64,000 bases of DNA from Acidobacteriota bacterium (GCA_902812465.1 CADDZE010000016.1:1-64000), one strand, 5' to 3'. Shown: positions 1 through 10,028, counted from the stretch's first letter. Numbers and translations: made by a program. The notes: generated from the sequence alone by a model not told the origin.

Positions 1-1452
1 CCCCACCTGAACCTGCGAAAAGAAGCCTTCGCGCACGTCGGGCTGCAGTTGCTTGAGCCCCAAGGAAATCCGGCGATTGGCGGCATCCAAACTGAGGACC
101 AGAGCCTCCACCTTCTGGCCCTTCTTCAGGACTTCGGAGGGGTGCTTAATAGTCTTAGTCCACGAAAGGTCGGAGATGTGGACCAACCCATCGATTCCGT
201 CCTCGATCTCGATGAAGGCGCCAAAATCCGTCAGGTTGCGGACCCGGCCCTGAACCTTCGTTCCTACTTGCAGGCGCTCCGGCAGCGTCGCCCAGGGATC
301 GGCCAGCGTCTGCTTGAGGCTGAGAGAGATGCGCCGCTGCGCCGGATTCACCTCCAGAATAGCCACTTCGACGCGATCACCTACGTTGACGATTTTCGAA
401 GGATGCTTAGGCCGCTTGCTCCAGGTCATCTCCGAGACGTGAATTAACCCTTCGACGCCGGGCTCGAGCTCGACAAAGGCACCGTAGTCTGTAAGGCTCA
501 CCACGCGCCCGTTCACACGGTCGCCCACGTGGTAGGTCGACGACACGCGCTCCCACGGATCCGGGGTAAGCTGCTTCAGCCCCAACGAAACGCGGCCCCG
601 CTCAGGGTCATATTTCAACACCTTGACGCGCAGTTCCTGCCCCACCTGGACCACGTCGGACGGGTGGCCAACGCGTCCCCAGGTCATATCTGTAACGTGG
701 AGAAGGCCGTCCATCCCACCCAGGTCGACGAAGGCGCCGTATTCCGTTAGGTTCTTCACCCGCCCTTCGAGCACTGCGCCCTCCGTCAGACGTTCCAGCA
801 GCTTCGCCTTGCGCTCCTGGAGCTCCTCCTCCACGGCCTGCTTGCGGCTGACCACCACGTTGTTCCGCGCCTTGTTAACCTTAATGACCTTGCAGCTGAT
901 CTCTTGTCCCACCAACGAGTCGAGATCGCGGAAGGGACGAACATCCACCTGCGATCCGGGGAGAAAGGCACGGATGCCGCCCACATCTACGGTCAGGCCG
1001 CCCTTAGTGCGCCCGACTACTCTGGCCGTGACGTTCGCCTGGTCGCGCAAGGCTTGCTCGACCCGGTCCCAGGCACGCGAACGCGCCGCCTTGCGATGGG
1101 AAAGGGTTGCCGTGCCTTCCACTTCGTCATAGTCTTCTACCCAGATCTCGACGGTGTCGCCGGGCTTTACGCAGAGCTCGCCGTTCCCGGAGTCGAACTC
1201 CGAGCGTGGAATGGCGGCCTCACTCTTCAATCCCACGTCTACCAGCACATCCGAATCGGTAACCTTCAGCACTTGGCCCCGGACCACCGTGCCCGGCGTC
1301 AGTCCCTCGGACAACTTCTCCATACCAGCGAGAAGCTCGCCGATCTCTGCATCAGGCGGCGTTGCATCCGTGGGAGGTTCCGTCGGCGCAGGCTTCCCTC
1401 CTTGGGGTGCCGTTTCCGCCCCTGACGAACCGGGGTTCTCTTCCAGGAACAT
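1..1452 (-). CDS. rpsA: 30S ribosomal protein S1 (C-terminus beyond window edge)
   Basis: Ribosomal protein S1 binds mRNA on the 30S subunit and helps start translation of structured messages. The 484 visible codons hold five S1/OB-fold repeats, at about residues 54-121, 139-204, 225-293, 310-380 and 397-467. They have the typical repeating pattern of G-x-V followed by (T/S)xYGAFV and GLIHVSE. A sixth repeat would lie past position 1. The start at 1452 is preceded by AAAGGAGC at a good distance, and the first 45 residues are an acidic, proline-rich extension. It is transcribed divergently from the aldo/keto reductase. The family assignment is secure; only the end is missing. Confidence 0.97.
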   Translation of the reverse strand, partial: MFLEENPGSSGAETAPQGGKPAPTEPPTDATPPDAEIGELLAGMEKLSEGLTPGTVVRGQVLKVTDSDVLVDVGLKSEAAIPRSEFDSGNGELCVKPGDTVEIWVEDYDEVEGTATLSHRKAARSRAWDRVEQALRDQANVTARVVGRTKGGLTVDVGGIRAFLPGSQVDVRPFRDLDSLVGQEISCKVIKVNKARNNVVVSRKQAVEEELQERKAKLLERLTEGAVLEGRVKNLTEYGAFVDLGGMDGLLHVTDMTWGRVGHPSDVVQVGQELRVKVLKYDPERGRVSLGLKQLTPDPWERVSSTYHVGDRVNGRVVSLTDYGAFVELEPGVEGLIHVSEMTWSKRPKHPSKIVNVGDRVEVAILEVNPAQRRISLSLKQTLADPWATLPERLQVGTKVQGRVRNLTDFGAFIEIEDGIDGLVHISDLSWTKTIKHPSEVLKKGQKVEALVLSLDAANRRISLGLKQLQPDVREGFFSQVQVG

Positions 1453-1745
1453 TTTTGCCTTGCTCCTTTGCCGCTACCCGACGACAGGTTGTTATTGGAC
1501 TAGGTATTCTACCGTTGGCTTAGGGGCAAGTCAAATCGCCCGGGAAACGAGCTGCGATGGCCGACGTACGCCACTGGATGGGGAGGCCCCGAGGTGGTGT
1601 CTCAGGCCTTGTTGGCTTTCCGCTGCAAGATTCGATCACTAAGCGGGTTAGCCGGAGGAAGGTTCCGGCTGCTGTGCTGTGGTATTATAGCTGGCGCCAG
1701 GCCGCCGGTCACGGGCTGGCCATACATCTCTCCGGGAGGATTCCC

Positions 1746-2753
1746 ATGAAAAACCACCCGCCGAGCCGCCGGGATTTCCTGGAGGCCGTTGCGCTTGGCG
1801 TAGCCGGGGCAGGCGCCGGTGGGCGTCTTCTCGGCTCCACCATCGCAAGTGGCGAAATCCCCTACCGTACGCTGGGGCGGTCCGGGGAGAAGGTCTCGGT
1901 GATTGGGTTGGGGGGCTATCACATTGGAATCCAGGCGAGTGAACAGGAAAGCATTCGCATCATTCGAACTGCCATCGATGCCGGCGTCAACTTTATGGAC
2001 AACTGCTGGGACTACAACGGAGGCGAAAGCGAAATCCGTATGGGCAAGGCCTTGCGCGATGGATACCGCCACAAGGTGTTCCTGATGACCAAGATTGATG
2101 GCCAGGTGAAGCAAGTCGCCGCCCGGCAAATCGACGAATCGCTGCGCCGCCTGCAGACCGACGTCATCGACCTGTTGCAGTTCCACGAGGTGATCCGCCC
2201 CGGGGATCCGGATCGCATCTTCGGCCCTCAAGGAAGCTTCGAGGCGGCGATGGCCGCCAAGCAGGCCGGCAAGATCCGCTACATCGGCTTCACCGGACAC
2301 AAGGACCCGGATATCCACTTGAAGATGCTCCAGACCGGCTTCGCTCATGGATTCACCTTCGACGCCGTGCAGATGCCGCTCAATGTGATGGACGCGCACT
2401 ACAAGAGCTTCGCCCGCAAGGTCGTGCCTCTGCTCGTCCAGCATGGCATCGGGGTGTTGGGCATGAAGCCGATGGCCAGCGGAATCATCCTGGAGAGCAA
2501 GACGGTAACCCCGGTCGAGTGCCTGCATTACGCCATGAACTTGCCCACCTCGGTGGTGATCACGGGATGCGACTCGCTTCCGATTCTCCAGCAGGCGCTC
2601 GACGCGGCGCGAACCTTCCGGCCCATGAGCGAGACCGAGGTGTCGGCGCTGCTGGCCAAGACGGCTTCGGCCGGGACCAGTGGTCGGTTCGAGCCCTTCA
2701 AGAACACGCACCAGTTTGACGGCACGTGGCACAACCCGCAATGGCTGGGCTAG
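1746..2753 (+). CDS. Tat-exported aldo/keto reductase
   Basis: This 335-residue NAD(P)H-linked oxidoreductase belongs to the aldo/keto reductase superfamily (TIM barrel). The N-terminus MKNHPPSRRDFLEAV has the twin-arginine consensus S-R-R-x-F-L followed by a hydrophobic stretch, so the enzyme is probably exported folded. The barrel begins with YRTLGRSGEKVSVIGLGGYH, followed by a D-A-G-x-N-F-M-D motif and an MTKIDG strand. The start at 1746 was chosen because GGGAGGA lies just upstream and it gives the Tat signal; an earlier in-frame start would add unrelated residues. The substrate is unknown. Tat-exported members of this family are frequent in Acidobacteriota and Planctomycetes (general knowledge). 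Confidence 0.9.
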   Translation: MKNHPPSRRDFLEAVALGVAGAGAGGRLLGSTIASGEIPYRTLGRSGEKVSVIGLGGYHIGIQASEQESIRIIRTAIDAGVNFMDNCWDYNGGESEIRMGKALRDGYRHKVFLMTKIDGQVKQVAARQIDESLRRLQTDVIDLLQFHEVIRPGDPDRIFGPQGSFEAAMAAKQAGKIRYIGFTGHKDPDIHLKMLQTGFAHGFTFDAVQMPLNVMDAHYKSFARKVVPLLVQHGIGVLGMKPMASGIILESKTVTPVECLHYAMNLPTSVVITGCDSLPILQQALDAARTFRPMSETEVSALLAKTASAGTSGRFEPFKNTHQFDGTWHNPQWLG

Positions 2754-2831
2754 CTCACGGACGGTTGAGCGATAGACGATGATCCATTGGCTGCAGCGTC
2801 GGCAGAATTCCTTCTAATTCATTGACTGTCC

Positions 2832-3617
2832 TTGCCTCGCCTCCTCGAGCAATGCGTCCGGTTTCGCAGTCCGGCCGGCGGCTGGCTGCGCGGCATGATC
2901 CATCGTCCTGCGCGCCGCGCCCGCGTGCCGGGTGTGGTCTTCTTCCACGGTTTCACGGGCGACCGCATGGAGTCCCATTGGTTATTCGTCAAGTGTGCGC
3001 GAGCGCTGGCGAGCGAGGGCCTCGCTTCCCTGCGCTTTGACTTCTACGGTTCCGGCGAGTCTGACGGGAGTTTCCGTGAAGTCACGCTGAGCGGCGAGCT
3101 CGCGGATGCACGAGCGGCCGTCGCCTTTTTCCGCCGCCAGCCGAGCGTCGATCCTCGGCGTGTCGCTCTGCTAGGGCTCTCGATGGGGGGGACGATCGCT
3201 GCCACCCTCGCTGCCAGCTGCCGGGCGCGCGCGCTGGTCCTTTGGGCGGCGCTCGCCCATCCCGCAGAGCTGCGTGACCTCGCTGAGCGGACCACTCGCT
3301 TGATTCCGGGCGGGAAGGGAGCCCGGGAGTACGGGGCCCACGAAGTCTCGCCGCGATTTCTCGATAACCTCGAGAAGATCGATCCGCTGCAAGCCTTGCG
3401 GCGCTTCAAAGCGCCAACTTTGATTATTCATCCGGAGAAGGACGAGCTCCTGCCGCTTCATCACCCTGAGAGCCTCTTCCGCGCAGCCGCGGCCGCATGC
3501 AAGGAGAAGGTCATCGTTCCCGGAGCAGATCATACGTTCAACTCCCTTGCGTGGGAACGCGAGCTGATCGAGCGCAGCGTCAGCTGGTTCACTACCCATC
3601 TGCAGCCTCCTGGCTGA
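2832..3617 (+). CDS. alpha/beta hydrolase (serine esterase/peptidase type)
   Basis: This cytoplasmic serine hydrolase of about 261 residues has the alpha/beta fold. The oxyanion-hole segment FFHGFTGD, the nucleophile elbow GLSMGG, a late acid region HPEKDELLP and a histidine in GADHTFN make a plausible Ser-Asp-His triad. The ORF has no ATG early enough to include the first conserved strand (CVRFRSPAGGWLRG), so a TTG start at 2832 is used. An ATG at 2895 would cut off that strand. No ribosome-binding site is obvious. It lies about 80 bases after the aldo/keto reductase on the same strand and may be co-transcribed. The substrate is unknown. Confidence 0.85.
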   Translation: MPRLLEQCVRFRSPAGGWLRGMIHRPARRARVPGVVFFHGFTGDRMESHWLFVKCARALASEGLASLRFDFYGSGESDGSFREVTLSGELADARAAVAFFRRQPSVDPRRVALLGLSMGGTIAATLAASCRARALVLWAALAHPAELRDLAERTTRLIPGGKGAREYGAHEVSPRFLDNLEKIDPLQALRRFKAPTLIIHPEKDELLPLHHPESLFRAAAAACKEKVIVPGADHTFNSLAWERELIERSVSWFTTHLQPPG

Positions 3618-3678
3618 CAGGGAAAAGACGGAGGAACCGCACTGCCGTCCAGGTTGATAAACTGGGCCGTCATTCAAG

Positions 3679-4257
3679 CTACTCTATTTCCTTCTCAGCT
3701 TGCCGGCCGTTCGGGCCTTGCAGAAATAATTCCTGGAATTCCTGCGATCGTTTTCGCAAGTCCAGCCAGTCGGCAAAGAGGTCGGGCGTCTCGAGCCAGA
3801 CGCGGAACCAATCAGCGATTTCCTGTTTTTCGCGCCGCTTCTCCGTCCGCACGCGAGGATTGGCCGCCAGGCTTTGAGCGCGGAGCTTACCTTTGAGGGC
3901 CAGGGAGCGCACCAGTTCAACTCCCTTGCGGTCACCCGCGCGCTGGTAGTCGCGACGAGCCTCGTCCAGCCTCCGGAGGGCGGCTTCCGCCGCTGCCAAA
4001 TCGCCGAACTGCAGAATCCCTGCCAGGCGCTCGGCATAGGCCGAAGGCAGAGCGGGGTCGACATAGCGATCCTCGTACTGCACCTCGATGCCCGCCTCCC
4101 GCAGAACGTTGGCAATGTAGGAGGGGGAAGTGCGGGTTTGTGGGCCCAGGCGCTGGCGCAGTTCCCCTTGAAGGGCGCGAATCTCGGGCGCTCCGGCGAT
4201 CCGGGTCCGGGCCGTGCGGGCCCACTCAAGAATGATCTCCTTCTTGGTGATGCGCAC
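3679..4257 (-). CDS. conserved hypothetical protein downstream of mltG
   Basis: I do not recognise this protein of about 192 residues. It is highly charged and helical, rich in Arg, Glu and Ala, with no signal peptide or membrane segment. The GTG start at 4257 was chosen because the sequence becomes protein-like from VRITKKEIILEWA, while upstream residues are out-of-frame mltG. It overlaps the end of mltG by 32 bases, so the two are probably translationally coupled. The middle (about residues 25-55) resembles a short helical DNA- or protein-binding segment, but this is weak. It is the third gene of a ruvX-mltG-hypothetical operon. Confidence 0.7.
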   Translation of the reverse strand: MRITKKEIILEWARTARTRIAGAPEIRALQGELRQRLGPQTRTSPSYIANVLREAGIEVQYEDRYVDPALPSAYAERLAGILQFGDLAAAEAALRRLDEARRDYQRAGDRKGVELVRSLALKGKLRAQSLAANPRVRTEKRREKQEIADWFRVWLETPDLFADWLDLRKRSQEFQELFLQGPNGRQAEKEIE

Positions 4258-5338
4258 GGGTTGGCGTCTTCCCCAATGGATTTCCGGAAGCTGGCCGGCC
4301 GCCCTCACCCGCGGGCGCGTCCTCTTGCTCTTGCCGCAGGCTGCGCCGGTACCGTGCCACGTTGCGATGATGCTCCTCGAGCGTGGGGGCGAAAACGTGC
4401 CCGCCCCGGAGGTTGCTGACAAAGTAGAGGGCATCGCCGGCGGCCGGATGAAGGGCGGCCCGAATCGAAGCCTCACCGGGGGAGCAGATGGGACCCGGGG
4501 GAAGGCCGGGATGGCGATAGGTGTTGTAGGGCGAGGCCGAATTCAGATCCGCTTCGGTAATGCGGGTGGCCGCCGCTCCGCTGCCCTGGAGACGCGCGGC
4601 ATAGATCACCGTCGGGTCGCACTGCAGCAACATGCCGCGCTGCAACCGCCGCTGGAACACACCGGCAACGAGGGCCCGCTCACTGGCCTCCGGCGTCTCC
4701 TTTTCCACGAGCGATGCCAGCGTGATGACCGTGTGCAGCTGCGCCGAGCCAGGCTTCAGCTCGCTGCCGAAACGGGCGCCCAGCACTCGGCGAAAGCGCG
4801 CCAGCATCGTTTGTGCCACCGCGGCGGCGCTCGTCTTGGCCGGAAAGCGGTACGAGTCGGGGAACAGGTACCCTTCAAGCGACGGCGCGAAGGGGTCGAG
4901 GTCCCGGATCATGGCCGTCTCCCGGGTCACCCTCAGAAATTCGTTGGCAGGCACTCCGAGCTGTTCTTGCACGATCCGCGCAATGTCAAAGCAGTCTGAT
5001 CCCTCCGGGACTACCACTAGGCGAAAATAGACCTTCCCCTGTTGCAGCTTCGCATAGACGCCGGCCGGGCTTAGCGGCTGGTCAAACAGGTATTCACCGG
5101 CCTTGATGGAACGGTGCCGCAGGCGCCCCCAGCCGTACAGAATGAGGAAAGGGAGACGGTAGCGAAGGACGCCGTGGCCGGCGAGCAGCGCTGCGACGCG
5201 ATCCGCGCGCATGCCCGGCTCGACCTCGAGCATCTGCGGTTGGGTGTAGCCGCGAAACGGACGGTAGACGTCTCTGGCTAGGGTCCCCAATCCGCCGAGA
5301 ATCAGTAGGGCCAGCAGGATGGCAAGGGCTCTCTTCAC
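4226..5338 (-). CDS. mltG: endolytic murein transglycosylase MltG
   Basis: MltG (YceG family) cleaves nascent peptidoglycan strands at the inner membrane and sets glycan chain length. The 370-residue protein starts with a single membrane anchor (about residues 4-22), then has a LysM-like region and the YceG catalytic domain. The signature LASLVEKETPEASERALVAG holds the catalytic glutamate, followed by LQCDPTVIYA and SPYNTYRHPGLPPGPICSPG. The last 35 residues are a low-complexity, charged tail overlapping the next gene. ruvX lies 27 bases upstream on the same strand, a common bacterial pairing. Confidence 0.95.
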   Translation of the reverse strand: MKRALAILLALLILGGLGTLARDVYRPFRGYTQPQMLEVEPGMRADRVAALLAGHGVLRYRLPFLILYGWGRLRHRSIKAGEYLFDQPLSPAGVYAKLQQGKVYFRLVVVPEGSDCFDIARIVQEQLGVPANEFLRVTRETAMIRDLDPFAPSLEGYLFPDSYRFPAKTSAAAVAQTMLARFRRVLGARFGSELKPGSAQLHTVITLASLVEKETPEASERALVAGVFQRRLQRGMLLQCDPTVIYAARLQGSGAAATRITEADLNSASPYNTYRHPGLPPGPICSPGEASIRAALHPAAGDALYFVSNLRGGHVFAPTLEEHHRNVARYRRSLRQEQEDAPAGEGGRPASGNPLGKTPTRAHHQEGDHS

Positions 5339-5365
5339 GCTGCCCGCCTTCCAAGCGAGTGGACG

Positions 5366-5827
5366 CTACAGGCAGCCGCGCTCGCGTTCAAAAGCGAGCC
5401 GGTCCAAGTAGCTTTGCAAAAGGAGCGTGGCGGCCACGCGGTCCACTGCCCGCTGGCGTTTAGCGATTCCCATGCCGGAGGCCCGCAATAGGCGGTTTGC
5501 CTGCACGCTGGTGAGCCTTTCATCCCATAGCTCCACCGGACAGGGCAACCGGCGGCGCAGCTTGTCGCCGAACTCGACCACCCGCTCGGACATGGGTGTT
5601 GGACGGCCATCGTGCCCGGTGGGATTTCCCAGGATGACGCGTTCGATCGAGTATTCTTCCACCAGCTCGCACAGGCGCCGGATGTCACGCTCGAGGTTAA
5701 TGCGTTCGAGTGTTGGCAGGCCTTGCGCCGTGAGGCCCAGCGCGTCCGACACCGCCAGGCCGATGCGCTTCAAGCCAAAATCGATGGCCAGGATTCTGGC
5801 TGGCAATCGGCCACGCTCTCCACACAT
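5366..5827 (-). CDS. ruvX: YqgF/RuvX family putative pre-16S rRNA nuclease
   Basis: This 153-residue RNase H-fold protein of the YqgF family has been described as a Holliday-junction resolvase homologue and as a nuclease maturing the 5' end of 16S rRNA. The first acidic strand is RILAIDFGLKRIGLA, with conserved GLPTLE, VILGNPTGHDG, ELWDERLTSVQA and a C-terminal AVDRVAATLLLQSYLD. These are the family's conserved blocks in order. It heads an operon with mltG. Family length is typical. Confidence 0.94.
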   Translation of the reverse strand: MCGERGRLPARILAIDFGLKRIGLAVSDALGLTAQGLPTLERINLERDIRRLCELVEEYSIERVILGNPTGHDGRPTPMSERVVEFGDKLRRRLPCPVELWDERLTSVQANRLLRASGMGIAKRQRAVDRVAATLLLQSYLDRLAFERERGCL

Positions 5828-5936
5828 GGTCCCTTTCCATCATACACGACCCGGGGCAGCCCTTCGGGAAGGTCAACCTGTCGGACTCCGCCTTACTACT
5901 GCGACCCCGGCTTCCAACCCGCTCTGGCGGACTCAT

Positions 5937-7133
5937 TCAATTCTTCCATTCCAGCAAGTAGGCCATATCTTCGAGCCGGTTCTCCCCGTCGTGGACGGCA
6001 AACTGACCACGGCGGCCAGAGGGCCTGGGCCCCCACAAGGTCGCGGCACCGTAGGTGCCATCCACGCGCAACGCATAGTAGCTTAAATCGACTTCGCGCA
6101 GGCGCTGGGGATAGGCGCGGAAGTTGTGCTGCACGCGCCGCAGGGCTTCCAGACAAGCGTCGGTAGGACTCTTGCCCTGGCGCATGAGCTCGACCACCGC
6201 GTGACCCCCGGCGACGCGGATGTTCTCCTCGCCCCGGCCCGTGGACCCGGCGCCGCCCACTTCGCCGTCGACGTAAAGCCCGGCGCCGATGATAGGCGAG
6301 TCCCCCACACGCCCCGGAATCTTCCATGCCAGGCCGCTGGTTGTGGTAACGCCGGAGATTTCGCCTTTGGCATTCACGGCCAGGCAGCTGATGGTGCCGT
6401 GCGGCGGACGCAAGACGCACTCAATAGCGAAGGCTTGGTCCTCCTCGGCGATGCCGAGCCGCGCCGCCGCCTTTCGCATGAGTTCTTCGAATTCCTGGCC
6501 GCGCGCTCGTTTGAGCTCCTGCATCTTGTCATAGCCGGGCGAGTCCAGCCCGGCGCCCCACGAGTCGCGTAGGCTGCGAGTCTCCCGCCACAGCATCCAG
6601 ATCTTTCTCGCCTTTTCCGTCAGCAGGTTGGTGAGCTCAAATCCCATAGCCTTAGCGAAATTCGTGGCGTCCTCACCGACCAGCATGATCTCGTCTGTGT
6701 GCTCCATGACGGCTTTCGCCACTAGCGAGGCATTTTTCACCTGGTATAGGCAACCGACAGCACCCGCCTGCACCGTCGGGCCGTGCATCACGCACGAATC
6801 GAGGCTGACCTCCCCGGCTTCGTTGGGCAGACCGCCGTAGCCCACGCTCATATCCTCAGGGTCGTTTTCGTTCATATTGACGCCAGCCACCACGGCGTCC
6901 AGCGTGTCGGCACCCGCCAAGAGCTTTTCATAGGCCACTCGTGTCGCTCCAAAGCGGTAGCCATTGGCGCTTGAGATCACCACGGGCCGCTTCGGTGAGC
7001 GCGTCGCCTGAGGCGTGCGGGCGGGACTGGGAGCAGTCACTGCCCTGGTGGAATCCGCTCCTACAACGGCCGGCACCCCGCCGAGGCTTGCGGCGAGTCC
7101 GGCGGCAAACTCGCGCCGTGAAATCCTGTACAT
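5937..7133 (-). CDS. Tat-exported N4-glycosylasparaginase / isoaspartyl peptidase family Ntn-hydrolase
   Basis: This 398-residue Ntn-hydrolase resembles glycosylasparaginase (aspartylglucosaminidase), which hydrolyses the Asn-GlcNAc bond or related amides after cleaving itself. The N-terminus MYRISRREFAAGLAASLGG is a clear Tat signal. The proposed self-cleavage and nucleophile threonine is in PHGTISCLAVN, where human and Flavobacterium enzymes have HDTIG; the Asp is replaced by Gly. Downstream GRVGDSPIIGAGLYVD and STGRGE match the substrate pocket. It is probably periplasmic. The true substrate cannot be read from sequence. Confidence 0.9.
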   Translation of the reverse strand: MYRISRREFAAGLAASLGGVPAVVGADSTRAVTAPSPARTPQATRSPKRPVVISSANGYRFGATRVAYEKLLAGADTLDAVVAGVNMNENDPEDMSVGYGGLPNEAGEVSLDSCVMHGPTVQAGAVGCLYQVKNASLVAKAVMEHTDEIMLVGEDATNFAKAMGFELTNLLTEKARKIWMLWRETRSLRDSWGAGLDSPGYDKMQELKRARGQEFEELMRKAAARLGIAEEDQAFAIECVLRPPHGTISCLAVNAKGEISGVTTTSGLAWKIPGRVGDSPIIGAGLYVDGEVGGAGSTGRGEENIRVAGGHAVVELMRQGKSPTDACLEALRRVQHNFRAYPQRLREVDLSYYALRVDGTYGAATLWGPRPSGRRGQFAVHDGENRLEDMAYLLEWKN

Positions 7134-7321
7134 CGTCCCATACCTCCGGAGTGAGATGGATCTCGTTCCTTGGGGGCCAAGCTATCACCAGCGTTTGAGG
7201 TTGTCCAGGATGTGGTCCAAAGGGCGGTGCGATCCCGACCCCGCGGCGGATCCTTCACTGAGCGAGTAATAGCCGCCTGGGGACTTCTGCAGGCCGACCC
7301 GGCACCGGTAGGATGCCAGGC

Positions 7322-7594
7322 ATGAACGACCACGAGCAAACCTGGTCGGCGTGGGACGACGTCATGCTGAAGGCCTGGATGGCCATTTACGAGAACTCGC
7401 TCACTCCTCCCCTTATCTTTCACGTGGTCAATGGTTGGGGCGAGCGCGTTTCCGTGTCCTCCTTGGACATCAAGCGGGAAGCCGTCCAGCCCTGGTGGAG
7501 CAGCTGGTCCTACATTCCGCCGGTCACCATCCAGGTGGAAGACGCTTGTGGAAAGCGATTCGAACTGCGCCTGCCCACGGATGGCGCCCCCTAG
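7322..7594 (+). CDS. small hypothetical protein
   Basis: A 90-residue acidic, tryptophan-rich protein that I do not recognise. It has no membrane segment or cysteine pair; the C-terminus looks like beta strands (VTIQVEDACGKRFELRLP). Two in-frame ATGs occur, at 7313 and 7322. GGTAGG lies just before the first and leaves a normal spacing only for the second. It stands alone between the divergently transcribed asparaginase and the convergent deoB. Coding status rests on protein-like composition only. Confidence 0.4.
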   Translation: MNDHEQTWSAWDDVMLKAWMAIYENSLTPPLIFHVVNGWGERVSVSSLDIKREAVQPWWSSWSYIPPVTIQVEDACGKRFELRLPTDGAP

Positions 7595-7613
7595 CTGCCG
7601 CCTGGCTGAGCCG

Positions 7614-8801
7614 CTACCGGCGGCTGTCGCCCGGAATGCCTGATAACTCCCTGAGAAAGCTGGTTCCATAGGTTAGTGCCAACCCGAAGTTTTCAGCGAC
7701 GGTCTGCCCGATATCCGAGAGGGTGGCGCGCGTCCCGAGATTCACCCCCGGGCGGACTTGCGCGCCGGTGACGAGCAGCGGGACAAATTCGCGCGAGTGA
7801 TCGGTGGATGGACCGAGGGGGTCGCAACCGTGGTCAGCCGTCAGGATGAGGAGATCGGCCGGCCGCAGCCGCTCGAGGATCGCGGATAGCAGCGCATCCA
7901 CTTCCTCCAGCGCCCGGCCGTAGCCCTCGATGTCTAGGCGATGGCCGTACAGCATGTCGAAATCGACGAGGTTGGTGAAGATCAGCGCGGCGCCGCCCTG
8001 ATCCATGGCACGCGCTGTACTCGCCAGCGCCTCGCGGTTATTCCTGCCGGGCAGCGATTCCGCGATCCCGCGGTTGACGAAGATATCAGGAATCTTGCCC
8101 ACACCGACCACCCGGTGCCCTGCTTGTTCCAGCACATCCAGCAGCATGGGGCGTGGCGGCTCAACGGCATAATCATGCCGGCGCTCCGTGCGCTCGAAGG
8201 CCCCGGGCTGCCCGCGAAAAGGGCGTGCGATCACGCGCCCTACCCGATGCTCGCCTTGCAGCAGGTCACGCGCGATCCGGCAGAAGCGGTACAACTCCTC
8301 GACCGGGATCACTTCCTCATGCGCCGCAACCTGGAACACGCTATCCGCCGACGTGTAGACAATCGGCCAGCCCGTGCGCAGGTGTTCTTCGCCCAGCTGC
8401 CGGATAATCTCCGTGCCCGATGCTGGATAGTTGCCCAGCGTCTTGCGTCCAATGGCCCGCTCGAAAGCCTCTATGATCTCCCGCGGGAATCCCCCGGGAT
8501 AGGTCGGAAAGGGCCGGTCCAGGATGATGCCGGCCATTTCCCAATGGCCTGCCGTGGTGTCCTTTCCCGGCGAGATCAGGGTGGCTTTCCCATAGGCACC
8601 GGCCGCTGGATTAACCGGGGCGATGCCGGCAAGCGGCCGGATATTGCCGAGGCCCAGCTTCTGCAGGTTAGGAAGCCGAAGCTCGCGGCGCTCGGCGATG
8701 TGTCCCAAGGTGTCGCGGCCTAGGTCACCGTACTGGGCCGCGTCCGGCTGGGCGCCAATGCCCACGCTATCCAGGACGATAAGAATGACTCGTTCAAACA
8801 C
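7614..8801 (-). CDS. deoB: phosphopentomutase
   Basis: DeoB interconverts (deoxy)ribose 1-phosphate and 5-phosphate, linking nucleoside salvage to the pentose phosphate pathway. The 395-residue protein is an alkaline-phosphatase-superfamily metalloenzyme. Metal- and phosphate-binding motifs are seen in [13 protein letters not shown], the phosphothreonine loop [24 protein letters not shown] and [19 protein letters not shown]. The GTG at 8801 was chosen over an earlier start because GGGAGGATCC precedes it and homology begins there. It is not accompanied by other deo genes here. Confidence 0.96.
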   Translation of the reverse strand: MFERVILIVLDSVGIGAQPDAAQYGDLGRDTLGHIAERRELRLPNLQKLGLGNIRPLAGIAPVNPAAGAYGKATLISPGKDTTAGHWEMAGIILDRPFPTYPGGFPREIIEAFERAIGRKTLGNYPASGTEIIRQLGEEHLRTGWPIVYTSADSVFQVAAHEEVIPVEELYRFCRIARDLLQGEHRVGRVIARPFRGQPGAFERTERRHDYAVEPPRPMLLDVLEQAGHRVVGVGKIPDIFVNRGIAESLPGRNNREALASTARAMDQGGAALIFTNLVDFDMLYGHRLDIEGYGRALEEVDALLSAILERLRPADLLILTADHGCDPLGPSTDHSREFVPLLVTGAQVRPGVNLGTRATLSDIGQTVAENFGLALTYGTSFLRELSGIPGDSRR

Positions 8802-8935
8802 GGATCCTCCCGGGCCAAGCCCCGCCGACGAGCACACATTTGTGGATCAGCGGAGCAAGCAGCGGCGGCTAAGGATCGTGACTCGGCAGCGGAATCGAAT
8901 CCTTTGGCGGACGCTGTCTGTGTGTTGGTCTGCGG

Positions 8936-9140
8936 CTTCCCTGTCGCCTCCTCCACACGACGAAACGGGTCACGCCATAGCCCAGCACGGAGCCCGTCCG
9001 AAGAAAAATGCGCCTGGTCCAGGATGCGCGTGAGGGCCACGAAGGCCGCCCCATAGGCCACCCGGGGCAGCCACGGGCGGCCGCTGCCGCGTTAGCCACG
9101 ACGGTCGCCACGGCGAAGGCAACCATTGGCAAGCGGAGGT
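8936..9140 (-). pseudogene. decayed C-terminal remnant of a PAP2-family phosphatase
   Basis: No intact ORF exists, but reading the minus strand through two compensating frame changes gives a recognisable PAP2 (type 2 phosphatidic acid phosphatase) C-terminus. MVAFAVATVVANAAAAA comes from one frame (from 9132), then VAYGAAFVALTRILDQAHF plus SSD from a second frame (to about 8996), then GSVLGYGVTRFVVWRRRQ back in the first. The order matches the family's membrane helix, the catalytic SR-x5-H motif (here TR...H) and the final helix. The upstream PSGH-type motif is not intact. Inferred to be a dead gene fragment. Confidence 0.6.
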
Positions 9141-9279
9141 CGCGACGCAGGCTGGGAGCTGATATTTGCGGGGAGCATGCGGGACGGGCGAGCGTCCGAA
9201 CGCCGTCGCTTCAGGGCAGGTGGATGGGTCCAGGCCCGCCCGGCCCAACAACTGGCAGTGCATGGAAGCCCCAGGAGGA

Positions 9280-9801
9280 TTACTTCGTCTTAAAGTTGGT
9301 GGTGAGCTCCATGTCGCCCCAGCGGATTGAGAGCTCACCTCCATCGCCTTCCTTTTCCAACGTGATCGTTACCTGCTCGGCCGCCGGCCCTTCCTTCTCC
9401 ACCTTCAAGGGGATCTTGGCGAAATCCTTCGAAGGATCGTGATCCGTGCCCCACTGCCCGTGCTGCTTGTTGAACACAAGCTGGAAGCTGTTTTCCTTGT
9501 CCTTGAGTACCCAGAGGCTGTATTCCCCTTTCGGAATGGTTACATCGCCGAACACGAGATCGCCCGAGGTGGAAAACGTGGTGGACTTATCGGCGCCCAG
9601 CCTCCAGAATTCGCCCACGGGCAGTTCCCCCAAGCGATCTTCCACCGTCTTTCCGTGAAGCGAGGGGCGCCCGTACTCAACCGAGATCTTCGTGCCGTTC
9701 AAGTCCAGGCTGGCCGTCCCACGCGGGTTGCCCTGCGCCCAAGCGGAAACGGCGAGGCTGACGGCGGCGGCAACTCCCCATACGACTTTCAAGGTCCTCA
9801 T
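9280..9801 (-). CDS. DUF2911 domain secreted protein
   Basis: This 173-residue protein has a Sec signal peptide (MRTLKVVWGVAAAVSLAVSAWA, cleavage after AWA) and one DUF2911 domain. Typical blocks are ISVEYGRPSLHGKTV, PVGEFWRLGADKSTTFSTS, IPKGEYSLWVLKD and a C-terminal LSIRWGDMELTTNF. The domain is beta-rich and usually periplasmic; its biochemical role is not established. It is a single gene, read away from the tRNA-Ser. Confidence 0.9.
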   Translation of the reverse strand: MRTLKVVWGVAAAVSLAVSAWAQGNPRGTASLDLNGTKISVEYGRPSLHGKTVEDRLGELPVGEFWRLGADKSTTFSTSGDLVFGDVTIPKGEYSLWVLKDKENSFQLVFNKQHGQWGTDHDPSKDFAKIPLKVEKEGPAAEQVTITLEKEGDGGELSIRWGDMELTTNFKTK

Positions 9802-10028
9802 AGCTTATTCTCCTTTTTTTCCTCCGGTCGAAGTGTTGTCTGAGTTTGAACCGCGGGCTAACAGTATAGCTGCTCGGCCGCAGGTCTGGCACCCAAATTC
9901 GTGCCACCGTTCCGGGCTTGCCCGCTTCGGCGCGCCGCGGTCTGGAAAGCGGGACACGGGTCAGCGGCTGACAGCACTCGACCAGAGGCGGGCGGACCGC
10001 GCCGCGGCAGGGTGGTACCAAAAAACTC

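Noticed and set aside
1602-2741. Long antisense ORF over the aldo/keto reductase
   Set aside because: Shadow of a clear gene with Tat signal and family motifs.
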